From contig CP019882.1 of NCBI GenBank assembly GCA_002007745.1, forward strand, positions 4,836,001 through 4,900,000: DNA of 64,000 bases, in the 5' to 3' direction. The stretch is from Mycolicibacterium litorale. Its GTDB lineage: Bacteria; Actinomycetota; Actinomycetes; Mycobacteriales; Mycobacteriaceae. A program made the translations under genes and the position numbers. The notes below the pieces were generated by a model. The model did not search any database. It saw only the letters and a program-made list of their open reading frames with translations, and was not told the origin of the DNA. Each line of letters opens with the position of its first letter. The stretch's first letter is position 1. Positions 1 to 8,800 of this stretch are shown in pieces.

Positions 1-409
1 TTCATCGGCCGGTCGCCACCGTGAGCAAAGGCCGGCTGGTGGTGACATGGAACGCCTCACACACATCACCGGCATTCCGGCGTTCGATATTGGCTTCCGT
101 CACCGTCACGGAGGCTCAGCTCCCGGCCTGGCGGACCACCTGGGCCGCGTCGATGCCAGTCACCTGCCGTCGCGTCGGTTTGCACCCCGCAGCGGACCGG
201 ACACCCGCAGGGCGTCCCGCTGAGCACGATCTGGGAACAGTGCCCAGCCTGGCAATCGACACCCATTGCAGACGGGGTAAGCCGTCCGGCAGAGCTCTTC
301 GACGAGGGGCCGGGTGAAGTCTCGGACGCCTTCACCCGGCAATCCGCCCGACTGAGGAAGCCCTCTGCAGCTCAGCGAAGAGAAATACGCCCTGAACTGC
401 TCAAACAAA
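1..409. other. Left chromosomal flank, no gene recognised
   Basis: This stretch lies outside the island, before the duplicated tRNA end. Open frames on both strands have compositions and sequences I cannot match to any family, and none has a convincing ribosome binding site. It probably represents what lay downstream of the tRNA-Ala gene before insertion. I see no RNA gene or terminator in it. Confidence 0.5.
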
Positions 410-459
410 GTGGAGCTAAGGGGAATCGAACCCCTGACCTTCTCGATGCGAACGAGACG
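382..459. repeat. Left attachment-site repeat (truncated tRNA-Ala 3' end)
   Basis: Positions 410-459 are identical to 9516-9565 and contain the last 49 nt of tRNA-Ala. Similarity continues outward to 382 (matching 9488) with two short mismatched blocks at 389-391 and 407-409. After 459 the sequence no longer follows the tRNA, so this copy is a dead tRNA fragment. It is the island/chromosome junction on the left. Confidence 0.9.
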
Positions 460-772
460 ACTTGCGCGTTTGTCACCGTTTACCCTGTTGGGAACGTTAA
501 GAACTCGCAGGTCGTGAGACTTCCGGCGTTGGCTAGTTGGGGGCGTCGTCGAAGCTACTGCGGACGCGCTGCGGACGCGGCGCTGACGCGGGAGGGGCAG
601 CGTCACCAGCTTGTGAAGTCGATACGTGGGGGTATGTACGTGACAGTCCGACATGACTTATGAGAGCCGCCGGGACAACGAGACCTGCGCCGCGGCGCAT
701 TGGGCAGCCCTCTGATGCAGTTGACCCGCGGTGGAACCTGCCGGGAATCCAGTCGAACTGCGCATACCGCCC
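460..772. other. Non-coding stretch between att site and RT promoter
   Basis: About 310 bp without a supportable gene, between the left att repeat and the reverse transcriptase promoter. It holds two phased copies of TGCGGACGCG (559-568 and 570-579, 11 bp period) and a 6 bp stem TGACGC/GCGTCA (584-589/600-605). Phased direct repeats beside an att core are typical of excisionase or integrase arm sites. A non-coding RNA serving the reverse transcriptase is another possibility. Neither is proven here. Confidence 0.4.
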
Positions 773-808
773 TTGAAGTGAGCGATATCGCTCACTAGTG
801 TGATCGTG
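773..808 (+). promoter_or_regulatory. RT gene promoter with a 20 bp palindrome between -35 and -10
   Basis: A -35-like TTGAAG (773-778) and a -10-like TAGTGT (796-801) are separated by 17 bp. The perfect 20 bp palindrome AGTGAGCGATATCGCTCACT (777-796) fills that spacer. The GTG start at 808 lies 7 nt after the -10 box with no Shine-Dalgarno sequence, which fits the leaderless transcripts common in mycobacteria. The geometry suggests repression by a dimer bound across the promoter; the gene product's own N-terminal HTH is the obvious candidate. Confidence 0.6.
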
Positions 809-2490
809 TGCAATCAATCCCCCGGATCACCGTGGAAGAAGCTGCGGAGCAGCTCTCCGTGTCCGTGGCGACAGTTCGTCGGTGGTGCACCAGCCAGAAA
901 GTTGACGCAGTCAAAGTCGGCAAGCAATGGCTGATTGAACCGAAATCGCTCGCAGGTGTGCGGCCTCGCTCCCGACGAGCGACACCGAAGACCGCTGCCC
1001 CGTATGACCTAGAGCAGGCATGGCGGCACATTCGGGGCACGGACGTATCAGAGCTGTGGGTTCCGGATGTGGTGCGTTGCCGCGACTTCGCAGATCGGCC
1101 CCAAGGGGTTCTGGTCGAGGCTGCGAGCCGACTTTCTGACCTGCGATTCATGCCCCCGTTAGGGATCGACGTACCGAAAACGGTTGCCTCCAACCGTCCA
1201 GGCGTCATGCTCGATATGGCTGACCGCGTCGCCTACCAAGCTGTGGTTGGCAGCTTTGCGTCCACGCTCGACGCCGCCATTTCTCCAAACGTATACTCGT
1301 CGAGAATATCCTCGGGCAAGAATTATTTCTTCAATCGCGCGTCTAAGGCATGGACAAAATTCACCGAATCTGTCAGGTCTAATATTGGACCAGAAAAATC
1401 TATGTGGGTCGCCCAAACTGACATTACTGGTTATTTTGAGCACATCCACCACAACATTTTATTTGAGGAATTGTCGGCACTTGGAATATCGGGAGACCCC
1501 TTGCGCGCACTGAGAGTCATGTTATCTAAGTGGTGCACAGTTGAAGGAATTGGGTTACCACAAGGTCCGAATGCCTCACGACTTCTCGGCAACTTCTACC
1601 TTGCGGCAGTCGATGAATCAATGGAAGCAAGAGGTTACGTATATCGACGTTACATGGACGACATCCGCATACTCGCTGATTCAAAATCTCAGGCTGTAGA
1701 AGCCGTTCGAGATTTCGAGCGGTTCTGTCGTGAACGTGGCTTGAGTTGTTCGCCCAACAAGACGAAAGTCTTATCCGCCGAAGAGTACTTAACCGGTTCG
1801 GATACCGCAGAGCTGGACGCGGCGGCTTACGCGTTCGACACTGAGAGCGCTGATGCATCCCCCAAGCTGCGCAAGATACTTAAGCAGGCGCTATCCGCCC
1901 AGGGTGTCGATGCCACCCGCGTTCGGTTCTCAATTTGGCGATTAGCCCGAGTCAGGGACGCCGCCGTAATCAGTCTAATTTTCAAACATTTGGAACATCT
2001 CGCTCCTTTTGCATCCGTGGTTTCTGCATATCTTCGGCCTTTCATAACACGACGTATCGTGCAACAAAAAATAGATGCATTCATGAGCGATGGTCAGCGT
2101 TCCTATTCATACCATTTGCGAACCTGGGTTTATGCGGCGATGTTAGAAGCTCGCGAAATACCGGATCGATGGGCCGAGATCGCACGATCCGATGCAATGG
2201 ACTTGAATCTCCCGCCATTTCTCCGGTCTGTAGCTGGTTGCGTACTAGCGAAAAAACGGATCCCTCGCGACATTGCATGGATTAAAGCGCGCTTAGCGCT
2301 CGAACACGATCCAGACGTGCTCCGAGCTCTTTTAGTCGCGCTGAAATACGGAAAAGCACTCGATAAGCGTCAGGTAAGGCTGGTTACAGACCGCCAACCG
2401 AATCTTGTAAACGTTGGTGAGTGGTTACTTGCTCAAGGTGACGCGTTACCGTCGCTGCTTTTCGCTGACCAGAAAATAAGCGTGGCATGA
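808..2490 (+). CDS. Excisionase-type HTH fused to a reverse transcriptase (UG/Abi-like)
   Basis: 560 aa. Residues 6-50 form an excisionase/MerR-type helix-turn-helix (VEEAAEQLSVSVATVRRW). A reverse transcriptase domain follows with motif A QTDITGYF (D205), motif B LPQGPNAS (250-257) and the catalytic YMDD (282-285), all intact. Residues about 350-560 are helical and repeat-like, as in the alpha-repeat tails of abortive-infection and UG-type reverse transcriptases. No retron msr-msd or group II maturase domain is seen. Related UG/Abi RTs act in phage defence; that role here is inference. The gene is AT-richer than the core genome. The GTG start is chosen because it sits 7 nt below a -10 box. 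The exact RT class cannot be assigned by eye. Confidence 0.8.
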   Translation: MQSIPRITVEEAAEQLSVSVATVRRWCTSQKVDAVKVGKQWLIEPKSLAGVRPRSRRATPKTAAPYDLEQAWRHIRGTDVSELWVPDVVRCRDFADRPQGVLVEAASRLSDLRFMPPLGIDVPKTVASNRPGVMLDMADRVAYQAVVGSFASTLDAAISPNVYSSRISSGKNYFFNRASKAWTKFTESVRSNIGPEKSMWVAQTDITGYFEHIHHNILFEELSALGISGDPLRALRVMLSKWCTVEGIGLPQGPNASRLLGNFYLAAVDESMEARGYVYRRYMDDIRILADSKSQAVEAVRDFERFCRERGLSCSPNKTKVLSAEEYLTGSDTAELDAAAYAFDTESADASPKLRKILKQALSAQGVDATRVRFSIWRLARVRDAAVISLIFKHLEHLAPFASVVSAYLRPFITRRIVQQKIDAFMSDGQRSYSYHLRTWVYAAMLEAREIPDRWAEIARSDAMDLNLPPFLRSVAGCVLAKKRIPRDIAWIKARLALEHDPDVLRALLVALKYGKALDKRQVRLVTDRQPNLVNVGEWLLAQGDALPSLLFADQKISVA

Positions 2491-2729
2491 CTCGCCCGAT
2501 TTGAGGAAATTGTCGAGAAACTCCGCAAGGCGACGGGCAGCTTGATTCAACGAGCGATTGCAGGTGCCTCGCCCCATGGAACTCCAATCGGCCTTTTCTT
2601 GCGGAGAGAGAGGGGCCGCTGGCCGTACGAGGTAGTGGCCAAGCCTAGCCAAGAGGACCCCCCCACCCCCATCGTGCGAAATCGCGCGCGCAAGCACGCG
2701 CCGCGGGCTCGGCCAAGAGGCCGCCCGCC

Positions 2730-3290
2730 CTAATCAACCTGCTGAGAATCTGAGGATCGCTGGCGCATCAGGTCGAGAATCTCGTCGAAACCAAAAGCTC
2801 GTGACATCAGTTCCGATGCCTCTGCCACTTTCGCTCGATGTTGTTCTTGCGCATCTTGATACTCTGCGTCGGTTCGATATTCAGAGCGGTTGTTGGGCCA
2901 AGGCATTCCGAGGCGGTTAGCTACGGCTTCCGGTGCGTAAAACTCTCTGCTGCCGTCATCAGCCAGCGGGTCCCAGTGCAAGGCTGTGGCCATCCATCCG
3001 ATAGCGAGATGGACGCGGCCCGCGACACGAGACTGGCGACCTGACTCAGGAGGAAAACTGACTGTCCAGGGGTCGGTACGGTTCGGCCCCTTCTCAGCCT
3101 CGGCCAAAGTGCGCTTTCTTCCGAGATGTGCCGAACGGACTCGAACATCGCCGATGTTGTCGGTGAGAAGCATCGTGCGCTCGTTACCAATCACCACCCA
3201 GCTCCACCGTGTGTCGTCGAGATAGAACCTGCGTTGAACTAAGTGGTCGCGCTCTGGAGTCTCGTAGACGATGTGCTCGTGCCAGTCCAT
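2730..3290 (-). CDS. Hypothetical island protein
   Basis: 186 aa from an ATG start. I do not recognise the family. The N-terminal half is predicted beta-rich (RRFYLDDTRWSWVVIGNERT), and the C-terminal third is charged and helical (about residues 140-186). It has no signal peptide, membrane segment, or visible metal or nucleotide motif. It starts 24 bp downstream of the serine recombinase stop on the same strand, so the two are probably cotranscribed. It could be a recombination accessory factor or a cargo gene; nothing in the sequence decides. Confidence 0.6.
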   Translation of the reverse strand: MDWHEHIVYETPERDHLVQRRFYLDDTRWSWVVIGNERTMLLTDNIGDVRVRSAHLGRKRTLAEAEKGPNRTDPWTVSFPPESGRQSRVAGRVHLAIGWMATALHWDPLADDGSREFYAPEAVANRLGMPWPNNRSEYRTDAEYQDAQEQHRAKVAEASELMSRAFGFDEILDLMRQRSSDSQQVD

Positions 3291-3314
3291 TTCGATAGCT
3301 AACCAGCGAGGCCG

Positions 3315-3917
3315 CTATTGCGAAAGACCGCCTGCGAGCACGCGATACACGGTCGCCCTGCTTACACCGAGCGCGGCGGCAATGGTGGTAGCCGATTCCC
3401 CGCTGGCGTGCATCCGCTGCGCGAGAGCGGCTTTCTGGGCATCCAATGCTTTGGGCCTTCCAATGGCCTGGCCCCGTGCGCGTCGGGCCTCACGTGCTGC
3501 TGAGCGGCGTTCCCGACCTAGCTCCAACTCAAGTTCAGCCAAACTTGCCAGGACTCCGGCGACCATGCGGCCTGCCGCATTCGAGGTGTCAATACCTTCC
3601 CGCAGAGACCGCAGCACGATGCCCCGGTGGCCAAGCTCGCGAATGGTCGCCATCACCTCAGCGGCGTTGCGCCCCAAGCGGTCAATGCCAACGACGACGA
3701 TGGCATCGCCTTCACGCGCGTAGTCCAGAAGCGACGCCAGGCCAGGTCGCTGCTCCCGCGTCGACGTGCCCGACAGCTTGTCGCTGTAGACCCGCGCCCC
3801 GTCCACACCGGCGGTGACAAGCGCATCCACCTGTTGGTCAAGCGACTGATGCCCCGTGCTGACACGGGCGTACCCGAGGACGGTTCCGGTCGGGGCGGGC
3901 GCGGTCGCGAGCGTCAT
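3315..3917 (-). CDS. Serine recombinase (resolvase/invertase family)
   Basis: 200 aa, the usual length for small resolvases and invertases. The N-terminal catalytic domain begins YARVST with nucleophile S20; the D79-R80-L-G-R83 motif supplies catalytic arginines. The long E helix covers about residues 110-135, and a C-terminal HTH (ATTIAAALGVSRATVYRVL) ends the protein. It is expected to bind inverted-repeat sites; matching GTCTCA/TGAGAC repeats lie just upstream at 3936-4056. Small resolvases normally resolve dimers or invert DNA rather than integrate at tRNA genes, so it is probably not the island integrase. It is divergent from hipBA and shares a roughly 280 bp regulatory region with it. 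Confidence 0.92.
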   Translation of the reverse strand: MTLATAPAPTGTVLGYARVSTGHQSLDQQVDALVTAGVDGARVYSDKLSGTSTREQRPGLASLLDYAREGDAIVVVGIDRLGRNAAEVMATIRELGHRGIVLRSLREGIDTSNAAGRMVAGVLASLAELELELGRERRSAAREARRARGQAIGRPKALDAQKAALAQRMHASGESATTIAAALGVSRATVYRVLAGGLSQ

Positions 3918-3935
3918 GCAGCTAGCATCTCAAAA

Positions 3936-4056
3936 GTCTCACAATATGTCAATATGAGACATCGGTTTTGATCCAACTTCTGAGACAACGTGACCTGGCA
4001 AGTTCTGTCACGCATCGCATCACGCAAGCACCGTCTCAATTCTTTAGTTCTGAGAC
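3936..4056. promoter_or_regulatory. res-like inverted repeats upstream of the serine recombinase
   Basis: Two inverted-repeat sites share the same arms: GTCTCA-N13-TGAGAC at 3936-3960 and GTCTCA-N12-TGAGAC at 4033-4056. A lone TGAGAC half-site lies between them at 3981-3986. Paired subsites of about 25 bp next to the recombinase gene are what Tn3-type res regions look like, and they usually double as the recombinase operator. The match is by layout, not by consensus. Confidence 0.6.
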
Positions 4057-4113
4057 CGGATTCACATTGACGGGGATGCTACATATTTTGATCATGAGTA
4101 GATCCAGGCCAAG

Positions 4114-4207
4114 ATGCTCGAAATATTGATCATCCGGACCGCGAGCTCTCATGATCGAAATATTGATCATCCAGCCGTGTTGGCCGTATGATCGAAATAT
4201 GCATCAT
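4114..4207 (+). promoter_or_regulatory. Serial operators of the hipBA operon
   Basis: Three copies of a 20 bp site with ATGATC-N8-GATCAT architecture lie at 4114-4133 (left arm imperfect), 4151-4170 (perfect) and 4188-4207 (right arm GCATCAT). Copies are spaced 37 bp, about 3.5 helical turns. A looser TTGATCAT lies near 4088-4095. E. coli HipB binds TATCC-N8-GGATA sites, so the spacer length is the same while the arms differ. They are probably autorepression sites for the downstream antitoxin. Confidence 0.7.
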
Positions 4208-4450
4208 CCCTTACCCCTGGTGTACGACACCATCGAGCTTGGCGAACACGTGCGGCGCGCGCGTCAGGCGAGAGGCTTCCATCAGGATGAGCTTGCTAAC
4301 CGTATCGGAGTGACCCGAATGACTATCTCGCGCCTTGAGCGGGGGGAATCCGTCAGCGTCGACATTGCACTGCGCGCTTTATCGGAGTGCGGCATCGCGC
4401 TCGCACTAGTGCCAAAGTTTTCCCGAGTGACGATGACCGATGGCACCTAA
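4199..4450 (+). CDS. hipB: HipB-like antitoxin, HTH XRE family
   Basis: About 83 aa from ATG 4199; a longer frame opens at ATG 4151 but would place two operators inside the gene, and GTG 4220 is also possible. The XRE-type HTH is clear: ARQARGFHQDELANRIGVTR followed by MTISRLERGES. The C-terminal VSVDIALRALSECGIALALV is typical of HipB. It overlaps the hipA start by 11 bp, which indicates translational coupling. The protein should neutralise HipA and repress the operon through the ATGATC-N8-GATCAT sites upstream. Confidence 0.85.
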   Translation: MHHPLPLVYDTIELGEHVRRARQARGFHQDELANRIGVTRMTISRLERGESVSVDIALRALSECGIALALVPKFSRVTMTDGT

Positions 4451-5741
4451 GGCACTCGACGTTTGGTTGTACGGCGTCCACGTCGCAAGGCTGAGTGAGC
4501 CACGCCGATTTCGCCTACGCCTGGACTTCACCGAGGATGCGCTCGACACCTTCGGCGAGGGGAGTCGAGTCCTGTCTTTGGCGTTGCCTATTTCGCCAAA
4601 GCCCATTCAAGATAAGAACGGCGCGCGCCAGGTATCAGCATTCATTGAGGGCCTTCTACCCGAAGGAAACCTGCGCCGTCACATCGCGACTGAGGCCGGC
4701 GTACCAGTCAACGACACGATGACGCTATTGGAACGGGTTGGCGCAGAATGTGCCGGGGCTGTCCAGATTCTCGCCGACGGTACAAAGCCCGATGCTGGCC
4801 ATGTCCGACCGCTCACTAAACAGGAAGTCGACAGTCTCATAACGGATCTGCCGACCTATCACTTGCCAGAGGGCACTACCCCGCAGGCATCATTAGCCGG
4901 TATTCAAGACAAGGTACTACTCGTCGCATTTCCCGATGGAAGTTGGGGCTGGCCCGAAGCCGGTGCAGCTTCAACTCACATCATCAAGCCGGAGCCACAT
5001 GGTGGCCCCGTGAAACATCTGATTCAGACTGAAGATTGGGCGTTGCGGGTCGCGCGCGAGGCAAGCATGAATGCTGCAGAGTCGCGCCTGGAGCGGTTTC
5101 AAGAACGCCAGGCCATTATCGTTGCCAGATATGACCGAGGCCCTGATGGGAACCGGCTGCATCAAGAGGATTTCTGTCAGGCGCTAGGTCTCGACCCCGA
5201 CGCCAAGTATGAGAGCACCGGCGAAGCAACGCGTCTGGGGTCGAGGCTGCGACGCGTAGCGCGCGCGGCGGCACCAAGGGCTCTAGACCCCGACGGGTTT
5301 CGGTTGGCATTGCTGGAAGCTGTGGCGTTCAACGTGGTGATTGGTAACGCTGACGCCCATTCCAAAAACTACTCAGTGATGATCAGTCGCGACGGGAGCG
5401 TGTCCCTGGCACCGATCTACGACGCAGCCCCCGTGAGGTACCTCGACCCGGCCTTCAACGGCACAGGTCACGTAATCAACGGCAAGACGAGCATCAACAA
5501 CATCAATATCGACGACTTGGTTGCCGAAGCCGCATCCTGGGGAATGGGGACGCGACGAGCACGTGCCACGGTACGGAATTGTATGGAGCGCGTATACAGC
5601 TCGGTCGAACGGATCGAGCTTCCGCGAGGAGCAGAGTCGGTCAAGTCGAACCTTCATCAATTGTGGACCCAGCGTTCGTGGCCGACAGTGGCTTTGCGAT
5701 CCCGAGATTCCGATTACAAGGCGGAAGGCTCCGGCGCGTAA
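4440..5741 (+). CDS. hipA: HipA-family Ser/Thr kinase toxin
   Basis: 433 aa, full length for single-chain HipA. The N-terminal subdomain covers about residues 5-110. SLAGIQDKVLL (S151) matches the loop holding the inhibitory autophosphorylation serine of E. coli HipA (S150). THIIKP (K183) is the ATP-binding lysine region, GNADAHSKNYS (D305) the catalytic loop and LAPIYD (D328) the metal-binding aspartate, so an active kinase is expected. E. coli HipA phosphorylates glutamyl-tRNA synthetase and induces dormancy; the target here is unknown. It is coupled to hipB. It could stabilise the island or act as an abortive defence module. Confidence 0.92.
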   Translation: MAPKALDVWLYGVHVARLSEPRRFRLRLDFTEDALDTFGEGSRVLSLALPISPKPIQDKNGARQVSAFIEGLLPEGNLRRHIATEAGVPVNDTMTLLERVGAECAGAVQILADGTKPDAGHVRPLTKQEVDSLITDLPTYHLPEGTTPQASLAGIQDKVLLVAFPDGSWGWPEAGAASTHIIKPEPHGGPVKHLIQTEDWALRVAREASMNAAESRLERFQERQAIIVARYDRGPDGNRLHQEDFCQALGLDPDAKYESTGEATRLGSRLRRVARAAAPRALDPDGFRLALLEAVAFNVVIGNADAHSKNYSVMISRDGSVSLAPIYDAAPVRYLDPAFNGTGHVINGKTSINNINIDDLVAEAASWGMGTRRARATVRNCMERVYSSVERIELPRGAESVKSNLHQLWTQRSWPTVALRSRDSDYKAEGSGA

Positions 5742-5892
5742 CGGTTTCTGTAGGCGTGAAATTTGGAGTGCTTTTCGAGAATCGCGAAGCATTCGATTTG
5801 CGACTCGATACGGAGCCGACGGATCGGCCCGTCTGGCGTTACGCAATGGCCAGACCGAACGCGCCCCAATCAGTCAGTCAGTCGCTCGGGCG

Positions 5893-8800
5893 CTAGAGGT
5901 CATATCTGCTCCAGCGCCATCCCGGCAGTTCCTCTAGGCGGCGCTGGCGGGGCTGGCTGAGAACGCCCTTGGCGTACGAGCTTCTTTGCTTCTGCACCCA
6001 GGCCCCGAGGCGGAATCCGCTTACCGTATGGGTCTGTGGGACGCGCGATGTCCCGTATTCCTTTACATACTCAAGCAGTTGGCTATACCGCTCCTCCCAT
6101 GCGTCGGCAAGGGGGTCCCATGACCATCCAGGCAATGACTCCAGCCGCCGCTGGCGCTCCTCGCTGAGGGTCGCCTTGTCGTAGGCAGTCCTCTGGACCA
6201 CGACCCATGAACCGAGCTTGTAGGCATCCGGTTCGATATAGCTCTGTTGCGGTAGTGGACACTCAGGATGGTTCTGGATGTAGTCCGTCAGCCTTCGGAA
6301 GCCCTCCTCCCACGCATCATCACGCGGATTCCAACTCCACTGGTCCAACGACTCCAGTCGCCTTATCAGCGCTGGGTCGAGAGTCGCCTTGACGTACGCC
6401 TGTCGCTGCGTGTTGACCCATGAGCCGAGCCGAAACCCGTCCTTCGAGTAAGACTGCGGTACACGAGAGGTCCCGTACTCATCGACGAACTCAAGCAGCT
6501 TGCGGAAGCTGTCCTCCCAGGCGGCGGTCTTAACGTCCCAACTCCAGCCCGGTAGCTCCTCCAGGCGGCGTCTCCGCTCCGAGGCAAGATTTCCCTTGTT
6601 GTTGTTCGACCGCTGGACGCTGACCCACTGCCCAAGGCGGTAACAGTCATTGGTGTAGGAACTCGGAACTTGGGCGTTACCGTATTCGGTGACGTAGTCG
6701 AGGAGGTATTGGAAGCCCTCCTCCCAGAGGTCGGAGCGCGCATCCCACACCCATTCAGGCACGCCCTCTAGGCGCTGGACACGCTCGGGCTCCAGGGTCC
6801 CTGCGACGTAGCGAGTGCGCTGAGAATTGACCCACGTTCCAAGCCCGTATCCCTTCAGAATGCACTTGGCCGGAATCCTGGCGTGGCCGTGTTCTTTCAC
6901 GAACTGCTCGAGATGTTGGAATCCACACTCCCACCGCTCATCTCGAACGGATTCCCATAGCCATCCGGGCAACGCCTCAAGGCGACGTGCGTAAACAGGG
7001 CTGAGACTCCCCCGCTGATAGATGGAACGCTGTTTTTGAACCCAGGTACCGAGGTTGTAACCATCCCGCTGGTAGCCGTCCGGCACACGGCTGTCACCGT
7101 TCTGCCCGATGTATTCCTCCAGGTGCCGGAATCCGTCTTCCCATTTCTCTGCCTTAAGGTCCCGTTCCCAGCGCCAACCCGACAGGGTCTCCAGCCTTCG
7201 GGCCCGATCCGGTGGCAGTTCCCCCCTCTTCGCGAGGGAACGCTGGTTGCTGGCCCACGTGCCGACACTTAACCCCTTGAAGATGAGCTGGAGGGTGGTT
7301 TGTTCGACCAGGCGCACCTCGAATGCTCGGACGAAGGCGGAATCGACCCGCTCGGGCACATCGATATAAATCTTGTCGGGAAGGCGTGGTCGTCCACCTC
7401 TCCTGCCCATCTCGCGGCGCAGTTCGTCCAGCTGCTCGCCAAGTTCCTCGTCATGAGCGCGAAGGGCTTTGATGACATCCCAGACCGGCTTGAATGCTGA
7501 ATTGTTCAGCGCGGTCTCTGTGTTGGTGTCGTTGTCGATGAACACCGGGATGACGATGGTCCCGACGCTCTTGTCCTCGGACTTGCGGATCGCCCGCCCA
7601 ACCGCCTGGACGATGTCGACTTCGGATCGGCGCGGGTCGATGAACGCAATGCCGTCGAGCGTCGGTACATCGACTCCTTCGGCCAAACATCTTGCGTTAG
7701 TGAGTAGGCCACGCTCGGCGTCATCCAAATAGGCTAGGTGTTGAAGCAGCACGTACCGGTCCCCAGCAGGCATCTCGCCCGATGCGTGATGCGACCACAA
7801 TGTGCCCTTCGGGCGCTGGCGGGCCGGCATCCACGAGATCACGTCCGACATGGAGTTGGCAAAGTCCCGTGCCCGCTCGACCCTTGAATGAAATGAGATA
7901 ACCCGGTGCAGGTTGTACTTCTTCATGGCTTTCGCCAGTCCGATCTGTCCAGCAAGGGTTCGGGCATTGGCGACCTCGACTCCGTCGCGGGTCACCAGAA
8001 TGCCGTTGTCTGCCCACTCTCGATACGTCGCGTCATCAACACCGACAACCACCACTTGGTAGTCAGTCAGTAAGCCACGTTGGATTGCTTCCCCGAAGCT
8101 CAGTTTGTGAAAGACGTTGCCGAACTTGGCTTCGTCGTCCATCGAGGCGATTTCGAAGTCAGCGTCTTCGGCGGCTTTGAGTACCCGTCCGGTGAAGTAA
8201 CGCGGTGTTGCGGTCATGAACAGCCGCCGCTTTGCCCTGATCGCCGCTGGATCGAGGATCGTCGCGAAGTCCGACGACACCCGTCCTGCGCAGCGGTGGG
8301 CTTCGTCAGCGATCACCAAATCGAAGCCGGGCACCCGACCCAATGTGAATGCCTCGGCGATCTGCGGAGAGGATTGGTAGGTGGCGAGCACCACTCGGGA
8401 ACCAGACCGCTGCCGCAAGAAGGCCGCGATCTCCTCAGCGTCGGTTGTGACTGGGACCCCGAGGTCGCTGGTGTGGGATAACGCCACATCGTCATCGGAC
8501 TTCGCCACCGTGTCATCCGAGCAGACAGGAAGGGATGCGAACTCGGTGATGCAGTTGGCTCGCCACACATTCAACGTTTGCTTCAGCAGGGACAACGACG
8601 GCACCAGTACAAGGGTCCGCTTCGCCTCAAGCTCCTCTGCAACGAACAGCGCGGTCAGCGTCTTACCGGTGCCGCAAGCCATGATGAGTTGCCCGCGATC
8701 CGCTGCCTCGAAACCATTAACCACCTTCCTGATTGCATCCCGTTGATGCTTGCGCGGGCGGGCAGGCTTACGCGGTCGAGCCTGGCGAAGGTCTTTCGGG

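Noticed and set aside
160..654. A minus-strand reading frame running across the left att repeat
   Set aside because: It translates the antisense of a tRNA fragment and the flanking non-coding DNA; nothing in it resembles a protein family.
460..2729. A retron (msr-msd) around the reverse transcriptase
   Set aside because: No inverted repeats with the retron layout and no retron-type RT signature (such as the VTG motif) were seen. The helical C-terminal tail fits UG/Abi RTs better.
3315..3917. Serine recombinase as the island integrase
   Set aside because: At 200 aa it lacks the large C-terminal domain of serine integrases, and tRNA 3'-end integration is typical of tyrosine integrases.
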